Notes: generated by a model from the sequence alone, not told the origin. Counted from the stretch's first letter, positions 16,922 through 26,855 are shown. The stretch is DNA of 64,000 nucleotides from JBBSUQ01 sp964389755 (GCA_964389755.1 CAYMEW010000020.1:12951-76950), one strand, 5' to 3'. Numbers and translations are program-made.

Positions 16922-19900
16922 ATGGAAAAATTTGCGAAAGCTTTCTTCTCGATGCGCATGATGGTTGTGGCGCTTCTCGTGTTTTTACTGGCCATCGGAC
17001 TGGCAACCTTTATTGAAGCTGCATACGATATTCAGACAGCGAAGATCTGCATTTACAATGCAACCTGGTTCGAGATCCTGCTTGGTTACCTCTCGATCGG
17101 GCTGATCGCAAATATTTTCCGTTACCGCATGTTCCAGCGTCAGAAAGTTGCGATGCTGGCGTTTCACCTCGCGTTTATCATCATCATTATCGGGGCGGCC
17201 ATTACGCGTTTTGTTGGCTTCGAAGGCCTGATGCTCATTCGCGAAGGACAGGCTTCCAACTTCATCTACTCGTCCGATCCGCATGTTTATATGAAGATCA
17301 ATGACGGCAAAATGCAGTGGACCTACAATGAAAAGCATTTTATGTCCGAAGATGCCGGATGCTATTTTTCCGAAACAGTTGAATTTCCGGGGCACAAAAG
17401 TCCGGTGACCATTGAGTTTGTCGACTTTCAGAAAAAAATGATCGACTCACTGGTTCGTGATAATCGTTACCCGGAGGACGTGCTGGACATCGTTTCGGGT
17501 GGAATGAGTTCCAACTACCTCGTGCAGGATTCGTTCATTATTCTCGGTAATGAAGCCGATCCGCTCAATGCCGTTTCACTGTCTTTTCAGCATGAAAGCC
17601 CGGTTCCGGGTGTGGAGATCTGGAAAAACGACGGCAGACTGGGCGTTTGGACGAAATTGCCGATGCGTGCACTACCAATGGCGCAAATGCGTAAATACAG
17701 ACAGGCCGGAATAAACCCTCCGGATTCCGTTTTTCAAATTATTCCGACCGATACCCTGGTTCCGTTCGAAGCGGGTATACTTTACAATGTCGGAAACCAG
17801 CAGTTCGTTTTCCGGGAACACATTCGCCATGCGCGCCTGCTTAAAATGCCTTCCGGTAAAAAGGATGTGGGCGTTGATCTTCTGACCTTGCGGATCACCG
17901 ACGGAAACCAGGAGAAACTCGTGACGCTCGAAGGTGGAAAGGACATGATCCCGACCGAAAAAGTGTTCGCTTTTGCAGGACTGGATTATGAAATGGCTTA
18001 CGGTTCCACGCGCATTGACCTGCCGTTTTCGATCTTTTGCAAAGACTTTCAACTAGATCGTTACCCCGGTTCGCAAACACCTTCTTCCTTTGCCAGCGAT
18101 GTGCGCATCATCGACAAAGAACGTAATTACGAAAGTGACCGCCATATTTTCATGAATCATGTCACGGATTACCGCGGATATCGCTTTTTTCAGTCGAGCT
18201 ACGACCCGGATGAAAAAGGCACGCGGCTTAGTGTGAACTACGACTGGTGGGGAACGAATGTGACCTACGTCGGATACCTGCTAATGGCGATCGGGATGAT
18301 CCTTTCGCTCTTTTCCCGTTCGGGCCGCTTTATGGAACTGTCCGGCAAACTCAGTAAGATCGCAAAACGCAAAGCGGAACTTTCTGCCTTCGTGCTGGCC
18401 CTGTTTTTCACACCTGCTCTGACGCAGGCGCAGGAAATTAACGCCGATCCGAATGTCCATCAGCACGATGATCCGCATTTGGAGCATGAACACGATCACA
18501 TGTCACCGGCCGAAACGGAAGCGCAAGCGCAAATGCCCGAAGAATTTACGGGTGAACCGACAATCATCAGCCGGGAACACGCCGAAGAACTGAGTTACCT
18601 GCTCGTACAGGATTACAGCGGACGCATTGTGCCGTTTAGTACACTTGCGCTAGAGGTCCTGAATAAACTACATGCCAAATCAACCTACGATGGATATAAT
18701 GCCGTTCAGGTGGTTATGTCGATGCACATGTTCCCCGAGCAATGGTTCAACCAGAAACTGATCTATGTAAGCCCGAAGGTGGGCGATTCACTCGGGCTGG
18801 GAGAATATGTTTCCTTTACCGAAATTTCCGACGAACAGGGTAACTTCAGGTGGATGGATGCTTACGAAAAAGCACACCGTACACAGGAATCGCATCGAAA
18901 CGAATTTCAGAAAAAACTGATCAAATTAACGGATGATTACCAGGTCATGTACAACGTTTTTACCTGGTTCTACATGAAAGTGGTTCCTGTGTCCGACGAT
19001 GTCACGAATACCTGGTCCACGCCGATGAACATGCAGTTGAAGGATAAAGACTCGATGGTGGTGCGTTCCGCCGTGGAATACCTCAATGCGCTGGCCGAAG
19101 GTATGGAGTCCGGAAGTTACGGTAATGCCGGGGACAAACTGGAACTTTTCAAAAAAGTGCAGCGCAAGGCTGCGGGTTCGATTGCCCCTTCGGAAGGACA
19201 GGTAAACCTCGAGGTGACCTACAACCGGATGAATTTCTTTTCAAACGCCATGTACCTGTTCCTGACACTCGGATTTTTAATGCTTTTCCTCTGGTTCACT
19301 CGTATTTTCCTCCATGTGTCGGATGCAACAGAGCGGTTTTTCAAAACCGTGTCGCGCATATTTGTCGTCCTGATGCTGATCGTTTTTGTTTACCTCGGTG
19401 CCGGACTTGCGATGCGGTCTTATATCTCCGGCCACGCACCCTGGAGCGATGGCTACGAAGCACTTACGTTCATTGCATGGGTCGTTATCCTGGCAGGATT
19501 TGCGTTTTCTTCCAAAAACCGGGTTATCCTGGCCGTTGCGGCAATTCTGGCCTTCTTTATGTTGTTCGTATCCACGCTGAGCCTGCTCGATCCACAGATT
19601 TCACCCCTGCAGCCTGTTCTCAAGTCTTACTGGCTGCAAATTCACGTATCGATCATTACCGGGAGCTACGCGTTCCTCGGACTCGCATTTATTCTCGGTT
19701 TACTGAACCTTTTACTCTACGCAACGCGCAACGCCAACAACGGAGAACGCCTTACTTTGCAGATCAACGAACTGACCTACGTATCTGAAATGACGATGAC
19801 CATCGGTTTGTTTATGCTGACGATCGGGACTTTCCTCGGCGGCGTTTGGGCGAATGAATCGTGGGGACGTTACTGGGGCTGGGATCCGAAAGAGACCTGG

Positions 19901-20188
19901 GCACTTGTGTCGGTGCTCGTGTACGCCTGCATTTTGCACCTGCGACTCATTCCGGGGCTTAAAGGCAAATTCCTCTTCAATGCCGTAAGTTTCTGGGGGT
20001 TCAGCGCGATTCTCTTTACGTTTTTCGGGGTGAACTTTATCCTTGTCGGACTTCATTCGTATGCGCAGGGTGACGGGATCGGGCATTTCCCGACCTGGCT
20101 CTTGTTTACGATTTTGTTCTTCGCACTGTTTACCGCGTATGCCGCAATTAAGAATGCGAAATACAGGAAATTTATTCAAAATCAATAA
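16922..20188 (+). CDS. ccsBA: Fused ResB-CcsA cytochrome c biogenesis protein
   Basis: System II haem export and attachment protein, 1088 residues when started at the ATG at 16922 (MEKFAKAFFSMRMM). The N-terminal ResB/CcsB part has helices at about 15-35, 45-65 and 75-95 and a large periplasmic loop. After an interdomain stretch with a His-rich segment (HQHDDPHLEHEHDH), the C-terminal CcsA part has many helices and the haem-handling tryptophan-rich block GRYWGWDPKETWAL, followed by external His residues. It delivers haem to CxxCH apocytochromes outside the membrane. Fusion of the two halves is usual in Bacteroidota. Confidence 0.93.
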   Translation: MEKFAKAFFSMRMMVVALLVFLLAIGLATFIEAAYDIQTAKICIYNATWFEILLGYLSIGLIANIFRYRMFQRQKVAMLAFHLAFIIIIIGAAITRFVGFEGLMLIREGQASNFIYSSDPHVYMKINDGKMQWTYNEKHFMSEDAGCYFSETVEFPGHKSPVTIEFVDFQKKMIDSLVRDNRYPEDVLDIVSGGMSSNYLVQDSFIILGNEADPLNAVSLSFQHESPVPGVEIWKNDGRLGVWTKLPMRALPMAQMRKYRQAGINPPDSVFQIIPTDTLVPFEAGILYNVGNQQFVFREHIRHARLLKMPSGKKDVGVDLLTLRITDGNQEKLVTLEGGKDMIPTEKVFAFAGLDYEMAYGSTRIDLPFSIFCKDFQLDRYPGSQTPSSFASDVRIIDKERNYESDRHIFMNHVTDYRGYRFFQSSYDPDEKGTRLSVNYDWWGTNVTYVGYLLMAIGMILSLFSRSGRFMELSGKLSKIAKRKAELSAFVLALFFTPALTQAQEINADPNVHQHDDPHLEHEHDHMSPAETEAQAQMPEEFTGEPTIISREHAEELSYLLVQDYSGRIVPFSTLALEVLNKLHAKSTYDGYNAVQVVMSMHMFPEQWFNQKLIYVSPKVGDSLGLGEYVSFTEISDEQGNFRWMDAYEKAHRTQESHRNEFQKKLIKLTDDYQVMYNVFTWFYMKVVPVSDDVTNTWSTPMNMQLKDKDSMVVRSAVEYLNALAEGMESGSYGNAGDKLELFKKVQRKAAGSIAPSEGQVNLEVTYNRMNFFSNAMYLFLTLGFLMLFLWFTRIFLHVSDATERFFKTVSRIFVVLMLIVFVYLGAGLAMRSYISGHAPWSDGYEALTFIAWVVILAGFAFSSKNRVILAVAAILAFFMLFVSTLSLLDPQISPLQPVLKSYWLQIHVSIITGSYAFLGLAFILGLLNLLLYATRNANNGERLTLQINELTYVSEMTMTIGLFMLTIGTFLGGVWANESWGRYWGWDPKETWALVSVLVYACILHLRLIPGLKGKFLFNAVSFWGFSAILFTFFGVNFILVGLHSYAQGDGIGHFPTWLLFTILFFALFTAYAAIKNAKYRKFIQNQ

Positions 20189-20191
20189 GTG

Positions 20192-20656
20192 ATGGCAAAG
20201 ATCTATGACTTTCAGTTCAACGATATAAGCGGGAAACTGTTCGATACTTCTCTGTTGAAGGGAAAAAAGGTACTCGTTGTGAATACCGCTTCAGAATGCG
20301 GGTTGACACCTCAATACGAGCAATTGCAGGAACTGTATGAGGTACATGGTGGTGAACGGTTTACGATCATCGGTTTTCCGGCTAATGATTTCGGTGCACA
20401 GGAGCCTGGCTCCAATGAACAGATTGCCGGCTTTTGCAGCCGCAATTATGGAGTTACCTTTCCGATGATGGAGAAGATCCCGGTAAAAGGGGAAAACATG
20501 CATCCGCTCTATAAATGGCTAACGCAGGAAACCGGCACCGAAGTATCCTGGAACTTTCAGAAATTCCTGGTCAACGAGAACGGGGAAGTTGAAAGCAGTG
20601 TGGCACCAACCGTACTGCCGATCGATGAAACAATTATTAACTGGATCGAAAAATAA
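20192..20656 (+). CDS. Glutathione peroxidase-family thiol peroxidase
   Basis: Encodes 154 residues. A GTG at 20189 precedes the ATG at 20192, which I chose. The peroxidatic site is cysteine rather than selenocysteine: NTASECGLTPQYEQLQELYE. It also has GFPANDFGAQEPGSNEQI and the WNFQKFLVN block with the catalytic Trp/Asn. Bacterial Cys-GPx enzymes usually run on thioredoxin. The neighbouring bacillithiol deacetylase makes a low-molecular-weight-thiol link possible but unproven. It starts three bases after the ccsBA stop. Confidence 0.93.
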   Translation: MAKIYDFQFNDISGKLFDTSLLKGKKVLVVNTASECGLTPQYEQLQELYEVHGGERFTIIGFPANDFGAQEPGSNEQIAGFCSRNYGVTFPMMEKIPVKGENMHPLYKWLTQETGTEVSWNFQKFLVNENGEVESSVAPTVLPIDETIINWIEK

Positions 20657-20661
20657 GCCTT

Positions 20662-21381
20662 ATGAAAACTGATATCCTGGCATTCGCGGCGCATCCGGAT
20701 GATGTGGAACTGGCGGCAGCGGGAACCTTACTTAAAGAAATTTCCAAAGGACGTACCGTTGCAATCGTGGATCTCACACGTGGAGAACTGGGTTCACGCG
20801 GAACGGCTGAAACACGACGGGAGGAATCTGAAAATTCCACTGCTATCCTGGGGATTTCCGCACGCGAGAACCTGGGAATGGCCGACGGTTTTTTTGAGAT
20901 CACCCGTGAAAACCTGCTGAGTATTGTAAGTATGATCCGCAAATACCGTCCGGAGATCGTTTTGGCGAATGCCGACTCGGATCGTCACCCGGACCACGGC
21001 CGTGCCGGTGCGCTTGTATCGCGTGCCTGTTTTCTAAGCGGGCTGCGCCGTATCGAAACCGCGTTGGATGATGGAACGGCGCAGGAAGCGTATCGTCCGA
21101 AAGCCGTGTATCATTATATCCAGGATTATTACATCGAACCGGATTTTGTGGTAGACGTCAGTGATTTTGTAGAAAAGAAGTTTGAGGCGATCCGGGCTTT
21201 TAAGACCCAGTTTTACGATCCGGACAGTAAAGAGCCGCAAACTCCGATCTCCGGGAAGGAATTTTTCGATTTCCTGAGATCCCGCGGCCAGGAGTTTGGT
21301 CGGCCGATCGGTTCAGTCTACGCCGAAGGATTTACCACCGAACGGTTCCCGGCCGTTGACAGCCTGTTTGATATCGGTTAA
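20662..21381 (+). CDS. bshB1: Bacillithiol biosynthesis deacetylase BshB1
   Basis: Zinc-dependent N-acetylglucosaminyl-malate deacetylase of the LmbE/PIG-L fold, 239 residues. Metal ligands sit in AAHPDDVEL (residues 9-17) and RHPDHGRA. BshB1-specific stretches include GELGSRGTAETR and NLGMADGFFE. It removes acetate from GlcNAc-malate before BshC adds cysteine. BshA and BshC are not in this window. It is five bases downstream of the glutathione peroxidase gene and likely co-transcribed. Confidence 0.92.
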   Translation: MKTDILAFAAHPDDVELAAAGTLLKEISKGRTVAIVDLTRGELGSRGTAETRREESENSTAILGISARENLGMADGFFEITRENLLSIVSMIRKYRPEIVLANADSDRHPDHGRAGALVSRACFLSGLRRIETALDDGTAQEAYRPKAVYHYIQDYYIEPDFVVDVSDFVEKKFEAIRAFKTQFYDPDSKEPQTPISGKEFFDFLRSRGQEFGRPIGSVYAEGFTTERFPAVDSLFDIG

Positions 21382-21383
21382 AT

Positions 21384-21827
21384 TCAGGATACGTTTCGGA
21401 TCTGGTAGCCCGTCCCGTTAAAAAGGACCTCGTCCCCGGCAGTTTTTCCGAGTAAGCACTGGGCAAGCGGAGCATGCGGTGCGAGGCAAAATATACTTGT
21501 TCCGTCCACGGACAGTAAGCCGAACCCGATCGAAATGTAAAAAAGTCCGCGGTCCGTTAAAATTACTGAACCTGCCCCGGCCTGTGTACTTACTTCGTCA
21601 GGTAGTGTTCCCAGCAGTTGCCGCAGGCGCTGCCACTCGGCGAGTCTCCCGGAAAGCTTTTCCTGTTCGAGGTGCGTCATCGCCCGGCCGGTCTCGTGTT
21701 TATCACCACTCGTACTGCGTGATTCACTGGCGAGCGACTCGGAAAGTTGCTGCAATTCCGAATGGATGAGTTCCAGTTTTTCATCCACAGCCTGTTTCAA
21801 TACTTCGTGTATGCGTTTTCGATTCAT
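21384..21827 (-). CDS. GreA/GreB-family transcription elongation factor
   Basis: Encodes 147 residues with an N-terminal coiled coil (about 1-70, LELIHSELQQLSESLASES) and a C-terminal FKBP-like GreA/GreB domain (about 80-147). The acidic tip pair of true GreA is not obvious, and the coil includes an ETGRAMTHLEQEKLSGRL segment seen in Bacteroidota paralogues. It may act on RNA polymerase through the secondary channel. It overlaps the upstream glycosyltransferase by four bases. Confidence 0.8.
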   Translation of the reverse strand: MNRKRIHEVLKQAVDEKLELIHSELQQLSESLASESRSTSGDKHETGRAMTHLEQEKLSGRLAEWQRLRQLLGTLPDEVSTQAGAGSVILTDRGLFYISIGFGLLSVDGTSIFCLAPHAPLAQCLLGKTAGDEVLFNGTGYQIRNVS

Positions 21828-22957
21828 GCCGGTTCAAGTAACTGTTCGTATGTTTTCTCAAGTGCTGCGAGTACTTCATTTCCCGAAAATCGCGAACCGT
21901 AAGCACGGATTTTCTCCGGATCGAATCGCCCATAATGATCGATCATGCTTTCGAGTTTTTCGGCCAGATCCTTTGCATTTCCCGCCTGAAAATGAATGGC
22001 GCAGTCGGGGGGAAGTGAAGCTGCGATTCCGACAGGTGTTGAGACCACAGGCATACCGGAGCAAAGCGATTCTGCAATCACGATTGAAAATGTTTCGTAG
22101 ACCGAGGTCAGGATGAAAGCGTCGTGCCGTCGGTACGTATCCGCAATTTGTTCCCAGTTCATTGGTCCGTCGAAATGTACCAGGTGATCGATCCCTTTGG
22201 TCTGGCAATAGCGTTTCCATTTTTCGACAGGTTCGTCGCAGACCACCGTCAGGCTGAAATCACTGCGTTTTTTGGAAAGTAAAGCGATGCCGTTAAAAAG
22301 ATTTTCAGGGTCTTTGAAGCGTTCATCCAAGGTCGAAATATGCAGAAATCGGAACTTTTTGCCGTTCGGGGGCTCTTTCAAAGAAAAGAGGTGCGTGTCC
22401 ACGTGATTCGGGATGACCGCTACGGGCGTGTCCGGAAAATAGGGGCGAATATCGGGAATCAGGAACTCCGATACGGCAATAAATGTGTCGACGTCGCGCG
22501 CGAATTTTCGGAGAAAAAGGTGCTGCACGAACCCGCGAATTCCTTCGGGCGGTTTGTGGTAATACGACCCCTGGTCCGTAACGATCAGCGGACATTTAAA
22601 AAATCGTTTTGCGATGCGAAATTGCCAGGCTTTACCAAAAAGGATATGTCCGTGAACCAGGTCAGGGCGTTGGATTTGTCGGAGTGTTTCGCTGAAGGCA
22701 CGCTTTTCACGCACCCAGCGCGAGGCTTTATTTCCGCCCGGATTGTAGCGCACGCTCAGTTCGGTATAATTTCCCTCGTTTTTTTTATTGATGCTGAACG
22801 ATGTAACGGAGGAATCGGCAATCGTATGTATTACGGTAACTTCATGCCTTTCTGCCAGCAGCAGCGCCTGGCGCTTGATAAAGTTCCCGAGGAAAGGCCG
22901 GGTCGGGGTCGGAAACCACGAACTCAGCAACAGGATGTGCCAATTTTTTTCGTTCAT
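21824..22957 (-). CDS. GT4-family glycosyltransferase
   Basis: Encodes 377 residues with the GT-B fold of family 4. The N-terminal SSWFPTPTRPFLGNFIKRQ is typical of WcaL/EpsD-like enzymes. The C-terminal half has the donor site ESLCSGMPVVSTPVG preceded by FILTSVYETFSIVIAES (E-x7-E). It is likely to add a sugar to an exopolysaccharide or lipid-linked glycan. It is not BshA, which begins differently, although BshB1 is close by. It is translationally coupled to the GreA-like gene by an ATGA overlap. Confidence 0.85.
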   Translation of the reverse strand: MNEKNWHILLLSSWFPTPTRPFLGNFIKRQALLLAERHEVTVIHTIADSSVTSFSINKKNEGNYTELSVRYNPGGNKASRWVREKRAFSETLRQIQRPDLVHGHILFGKAWQFRIAKRFFKCPLIVTDQGSYYHKPPEGIRGFVQHLFLRKFARDVDTFIAVSEFLIPDIRPYFPDTPVAVIPNHVDTHLFSLKEPPNGKKFRFLHISTLDERFKDPENLFNGIALLSKKRSDFSLTVVCDEPVEKWKRYCQTKGIDHLVHFDGPMNWEQIADTYRRHDAFILTSVYETFSIVIAESLCSGMPVVSTPVGIAASLPPDCAIHFQAGNAKDLAEKLESMIDHYGRFDPEKIRAYGSRFSGNEVLAALEKTYEQLLEPA

Positions 22958-22981
22958 AAAAACGAAAATAGTTAATTCGCC

Positions 22982-24277
22982 TTAATTAATTACCAGTCGC
23001 AGGGTCTTAGACGTATCGTTGTGCGTAATTCGTAAGAAATAAACGCCTTTTTCGAGCCCCGAGAGGTCGATCCGGTTTCCATTGCGTGTAACTTTGCATT
23101 CCGCCCCGGCACTCGTAAAGATCTGAAGCTTGTCTTCCGCTTTCAGACCACGAACATTCACCGCGTCCGTTGCTGGAACAGGGTAGAGCGCATACTCATC
23201 GGCAGCAGATACTTCGGATGTGCCCGCCAAGCATGGAAGTTCATTGATCTTTTGCCAGATCGTGTCATTGTAAAAACTTTCGACGAGATTCCCCGATCCG
23301 TCACCCATGCGTACCACCACCATGTTTTGAGAAGGAACAACGTTAATGATCTGACCGTTTTTCCCGATTGCGGCGTACAGGTCGGCCGGTGCGTTGGGAA
23401 GGACACTGCCCGGAAAGACAAATTGTGTTTGTGGCAACATGTACGAACTCTTTCCGTTCAGCCAGGTCAGGTAACCGTACGAATTGTTCAGGCTTTGAGA
23501 AGAACTGGTCATATCGCTGAGGTAGGCGGCATCACTTAATACCGGCGTGCCATCCCAGTTTCCTCCGGAAAGAAGCAGCAGCCCGAATCGCGCCATACTG
23601 CGTGCCTTACTGATGTAGACCTTATTGTAGAAATAATCCACAAAAAATCCATCCATGCCTGTGGGGGTTTTGATACGGGAATTTACATACACGTTCATAC
23701 TTTGGCCGCTGGCCTGCTCAAGGACATCGTGCAAAAGCGTATACGGCGCATTGTGATAAGCCCAGCGCATTCCCGGATCTGCCAGGTAAGTCAGACACGC
23801 AGGGTCGGTACAGTCACTCGTTGAACCGCCGTCGTTAAGCCCGCTGGTCATTGTCAGTTGATGACGAATGGTAATTTTTTCTTCCTGCGAGGCAGTCAGA
23901 GCGGTCCAGCCAGTGCCGAGGTAATCGCTCGTGGTGTCTGCAATATTCAGCAGACCTTCCTGCTGCGCGATCCCGACAGTGAAACCAACGAGGGTCTTTC
24001 CGGCCGAATTCCACACATGGAGGCTGTCCTGGGTAAAGGTACCGAAGTATCTTTCGAGCACGATCTTCCCGTCTTTCAGCAGGATAAACGCTTTCGAATG
24101 ACTTTGTTCGAGATAATCGTAAAGTGCATCCACCTTGTCCGGGCACCAGTTTAATGCGGACGGAGACAGTGTATCCCAAACAGGACCGGATGTGGGTGGA
24201 TAATAAAGCGTTTGTGCCTGCAGAAAAGTAGCAGGCAATACGATCAGAAAACAGGTGAATCGTTTGAGCAGGTGCAT
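22982..24277 (-). CDS. Secreted serine hydrolase (class C beta-lactamase fold) with T9SS sorting domain
   Basis: Encodes 431 residues from the ATG at 24277. This start gives the signal peptide MHLLKRFTCFLIVLPATFLQAQ. An upstream in-frame start at 24346 would bury it. The catalytic SxxK is SAGK in VWNSAGKTLVGF, with a YHN (YxN-type) triad in MRWAYHNAPYTLL. The family includes esterases, D-aminopeptidases and penicillin-binding-like hydrolases. The C-terminal about 75 residues (ALYPVPATDAVNVRGLKAED ... KTLRLVIN) are a type A T9SS sorting domain, so the enzyme is exported to the cell surface. Confidence 0.88.
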   Translation of the reverse strand: MHLLKRFTCFLIVLPATFLQAQTLYYPPTSGPVWDTLSPSALNWCPDKVDALYDYLEQSHSKAFILLKDGKIVLERYFGTFTQDSLHVWNSAGKTLVGFTVGIAQQEGLLNIADTTSDYLGTGWTALTASQEEKITIRHQLTMTSGLNDGGSTSDCTDPACLTYLADPGMRWAYHNAPYTLLHDVLEQASGQSMNVYVNSRIKTPTGMDGFFVDYFYNKVYISKARSMARFGLLLLSGGNWDGTPVLSDAAYLSDMTSSSQSLNNSYGYLTWLNGKSSYMLPQTQFVFPGSVLPNAPADLYAAIGKNGQIINVVPSQNMVVVRMGDGSGNLVESFYNDTIWQKINELPCLAGTSEVSAADEYALYPVPATDAVNVRGLKAEDKLQIFTSAGAECKVTRNGNRIDLSGLEKGVYFLRITHNDTSKTLRLVIN

Positions 24278-24438
24278 GTTGAAAGTTTTTTTTAAAAGTA
24301 AGTATTTGCGCCGATCCGGAAAAAAATAATGGTGAGATATTTGCATTAGGATGAAAGGGGGAATGTAAAAAAACTTAATTTAAGCAATGCGGACACAACC
24401 TGCCGGGCCATCAGTTGTTAAATAAAATAAAAGCAAGT

Positions 24439-24912
24439 ATGAAAACACAGGTATACATTTCAGGCTTTGTACTTTTCCTGACACTTTTTTGCTTTTCGGC
24501 AGAAGTATCTGCGCAGGGAAACAAACCGATCATGAATGAGAGTGACTACAGTCTTGAGTGGGTCAATTATTTCGAAAATGAAATGGTTCGTATCGACACG
24601 CGCAAAATCCAAATTGCATCCCCGTCGGATGGTTCGGAGGAAGAACGCGTTGTATTTCGCTTTGTGAATAAGACGGCTCAGCCGGTGGCCATCAATTTTA
24701 TCCGGGAAGCAGTGTACCTGAACGGATGTACCGATTGTGATGAAGGTTACCGCGAGTTTTCAATCGGACTTGAACCACTGGAGATACGGAGTTACGAAGA
24801 AACGGAGAACCAGGAAAACGATGCGTATTACCTCTTTTCCAAAAATCTGAACCAGACCGTCAATAAGATCCTGCAGGATTATGAACTGACCGGTATTAAG
24901 GTTGTAGTTTAA
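24439..24912 (+). CDS. Secreted protein of unknown function
   Basis: Encodes 157 residues from the ATG at 24439 (MKTQVYISGFVLFLTLFCF, signal peptide ending AEVSAQ). The mature domain is beta-rich with EERVVFRFVNKTAQPVAINF, a pair of cysteines in NGCTDCDEG and a Glu/Tyr-rich end. It resembles small periplasmic immunoglobulin-like proteins of Bacteroidota. I cannot name a family. It is convergent with, and overlaps by four bases, the cysteine desulfurase gene. Confidence 0.6.
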   Translation: MKTQVYISGFVLFLTLFCFSAEVSAQGNKPIMNESDYSLEWVNYFENEMVRIDTRKIQIASPSDGSEEERVVFRFVNKTAQPVAINFIREAVYLNGCTDCDEGYREFSIGLEPLEIRSYEETENQENDAYYLFSKNLNQTVNKILQDYELTGIKVVV

Positions 24913-26045
24913 GCAAGCGTCAGGTCGTAAACGGATTTAACCTGCTGCACGGCATAATCGATCTCTTCCGGAGTGGTGTACCGTGAAAAGGAAAAGCGTA
25001 CATTCGGACGATTCATATCGGCACCGATTCCTTCCAGTACGTGTGACCCTTTAGCTGCTCCCGAACTACAGGCGCTCCCGCCACTGCATGCCACACCTTT
25101 CAGATCAAGCGTAAAAAGCAGCATTCCTGCCTTGTCTGTTTTCGGGAGACATACATTCAAAACTGTGTACAAACTTTGATCAGGATCGGTTTCACCGTAA
25201 AATGAAACACCTTCCAGTTCGCCGGTGAGTTGTTCGATCATGCGGTTTTTCAACTGCTGAACATGCAACTGGTGCGCTTTAACATCGGTATAGGCGAGGT
25301 CCATTGCTTTGGCCAGTCCGACAATCCCGTATACATTTTCCGTTCCGCCACGTAAACCGCGTTCCTGCGCGCCCCCGTGTATGATCGGCCGGACTTTATT
25401 CCTTCCGTTCGCATAGAGAAAACCGATTCCTTTCGGACCGTGGAACTTGTGCGCTGCACAGGTAATAAAGTCGATGTCGAGTTCCTGCAGATCAAAGGCA
25501 TAATGCCCCATGGTTTGTACCGTATCGGAATGAAAGTAGGCGCCGTATTTACGGCATATTTCCGCAGTTCGCTTCAGGGGAAGCAGCGTTCCGATCTCGT
25601 TGTTAGCGTGCATGAGCGATACCAGCGTCCGCGTTCCGTCGGCGAGCAATCGTTCAAGTTGCGCCAGGTCGGCATTTCCCTTCTGATCGATGTCGAGGTA
25701 ACGCACTTCGAGGTCTTCACAGGCGAGACTTTCGGCGGCATGTCCGACGGCATGGTGTTCGATGCGTGTGGTGATGATCCGTTTCACGCCGAGTTCCTCA
25801 ACGGCACAGTGAAGAGCCATGTTATCCGCTTCCGTACCACCGCTGGTAAATATGATCTCAGATGACTTACAGTTGAGGTGTTTGGCTACCGAGCGGCGCG
25901 CATTCTCAACAAGTGCCTTGGCCTGTCTTCCGTAGAAATGGGTGGAAGAAGGATTACCAAAGGTTTCTGAAAGCACCGGTATCATGGCTTCCACAACTTC
26001 CGGAGCGATCGGTGTGGTGGCGGCATTATCTAAGTAAACTCGCAT
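24909..26045 (-). CDS. Cysteine desulfurase (IscS/NifS class)
   Basis: PLP enzyme that takes sulfur from L-cysteine as a persulfide for Fe-S clusters, tRNA thiolation or other uses, 378 residues. Motifs: N-terminal YLDNAATTP, cofactor loop TSGGTEADN (68-75), PLP lysine K200 in AAHKFHGPKG, and catalytic Cys326 in the mobile loop GSACSSGAAKG. No isc or suf genes adjoin, so a housekeeping IscS-like role is only inferred. The start is supported by the MRVYLDNAAT N-terminus. Confidence 0.95.
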   Translation of the reverse strand: MRVYLDNAATTPIAPEVVEAMIPVLSETFGNPSSTHFYGRQAKALVENARRSVAKHLNCKSSEIIFTSGGTEADNMALHCAVEELGVKRIITTRIEHHAVGHAAESLACEDLEVRYLDIDQKGNADLAQLERLLADGTRTLVSLMHANNEIGTLLPLKRTAEICRKYGAYFHSDTVQTMGHYAFDLQELDIDFITCAAHKFHGPKGIGFLYANGRNKVRPIIHGGAQERGLRGGTENVYGIVGLAKAMDLAYTDVKAHQLHVQQLKNRMIEQLTGELEGVSFYGETDPDQSLYTVLNVCLPKTDKAGMLLFTLDLKGVACSGGSACSSGAAKGSHVLEGIGADMNRPNVRFSFSRYTTPEEIDYAVQQVKSVYDLTLA

Positions 26046-26133
26046 CTGTGATTATTTTTGCACTGGCAAAGATAGTGAACTCGCGCTTAAACCGGAAAAG
26101 ATATGCGTTTTTAGCGTAGTGATTATTGAACTC

Positions 26134-26646
26134 TCAAATTTTGTCTTCTTTTCCGAGTAGTTGGCGGAAGGTGACCGTTTCAACGGGAAATCGTTTGAGG
26201 TTGTTCATCAGCATCCAGCTGCGCTCAATCCGTTTGACCGAACTTTTTACCTGGATCACATAATAGATAATGTAACGCTGCATGCCGGGTTTCAGTTGTT
26301 CGAAGCGCTCTCGGGCCACGTCGTCCTGGCGCATGACTTCTGTTAGTTCTTCCGGAACGGGATGACCGAATTCGCTGTCGTCGGGCTCCAGTTCAAAAGT
26401 CACCTTTTCACCGGCATGAATGCCTGCCTCTTTCATGCGTTTTTGAGAAACCGTAATGTATCCGCGACCTTCACCCAGTGCCACGATGCCCGCCTGCCAG
26501 TTTACGACGCCGAGGCTGATAATGACGCGCTGATTAAAAAGGCCGTCTGTCTTCCCGTTATTCAGACGTATAAGATCATCGTGTGCAATTTCCAGGTAGT
26601 GCAGGCGCAACTTATCCAAAAAGTGTATTTCAGATTTTAACTTCAT
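26134..26646 (-). CDS. DUF1905/YdeI-like protein
   Basis: Encodes 170 residues. The N-terminal DUF1905-like beta domain (about 1-95) contains QRVIISLGVVNWQAGIVALG, GRGYITVSQKRMKEAG and VTFELEPDDSEFG. The C-terminal helical YdeI/OmdA-type tail (about 100-155) contains EELTEVMRQDDVARERFEQL, then QRYIIYYVI and a basic stretch. Related proteins are called bacteriocin-protection proteins, but the biochemical function is unknown. It stands alone. Confidence 0.75.
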   Translation of the reverse strand: MKLKSEIHFLDKLRLHYLEIAHDDLIRLNNGKTDGLFNQRVIISLGVVNWQAGIVALGEGRGYITVSQKRMKEAGIHAGEKVTFELEPDDSEFGHPVPEELTEVMRQDDVARERFEQLKPGMQRYIIYYVIQVKSSVKRIERSWMLMNNLKRFPVETVTFRQLLGKEDKI

Positions 26647-26855
26647 AGCTTAAAAATAGGATTTTCCGGGTTTTATCGAAACGGTAACGAACGAAAATGG
26701 ATGCACTACCGAGTGACACGGCTGATCCGAACACTTTCTGATACGAATTTCAGAACGGTAGTTTGAAGATTAAAAATTGTTTGATTAACAAGTCGTTGTA
26801 GATAATCAAAAAAAAATAATTGAATCTTAACATTCCAATGTTGCCGGATTTGTAT

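Noticed and set aside
21824..22957. BshA next to BshB1
   Set aside because: The N-terminus (SSWFPTPTRPFLGNF) is of the WcaL/EpsD type, not BshA, which starts with a CYPTVGGSGVVA-like motif.
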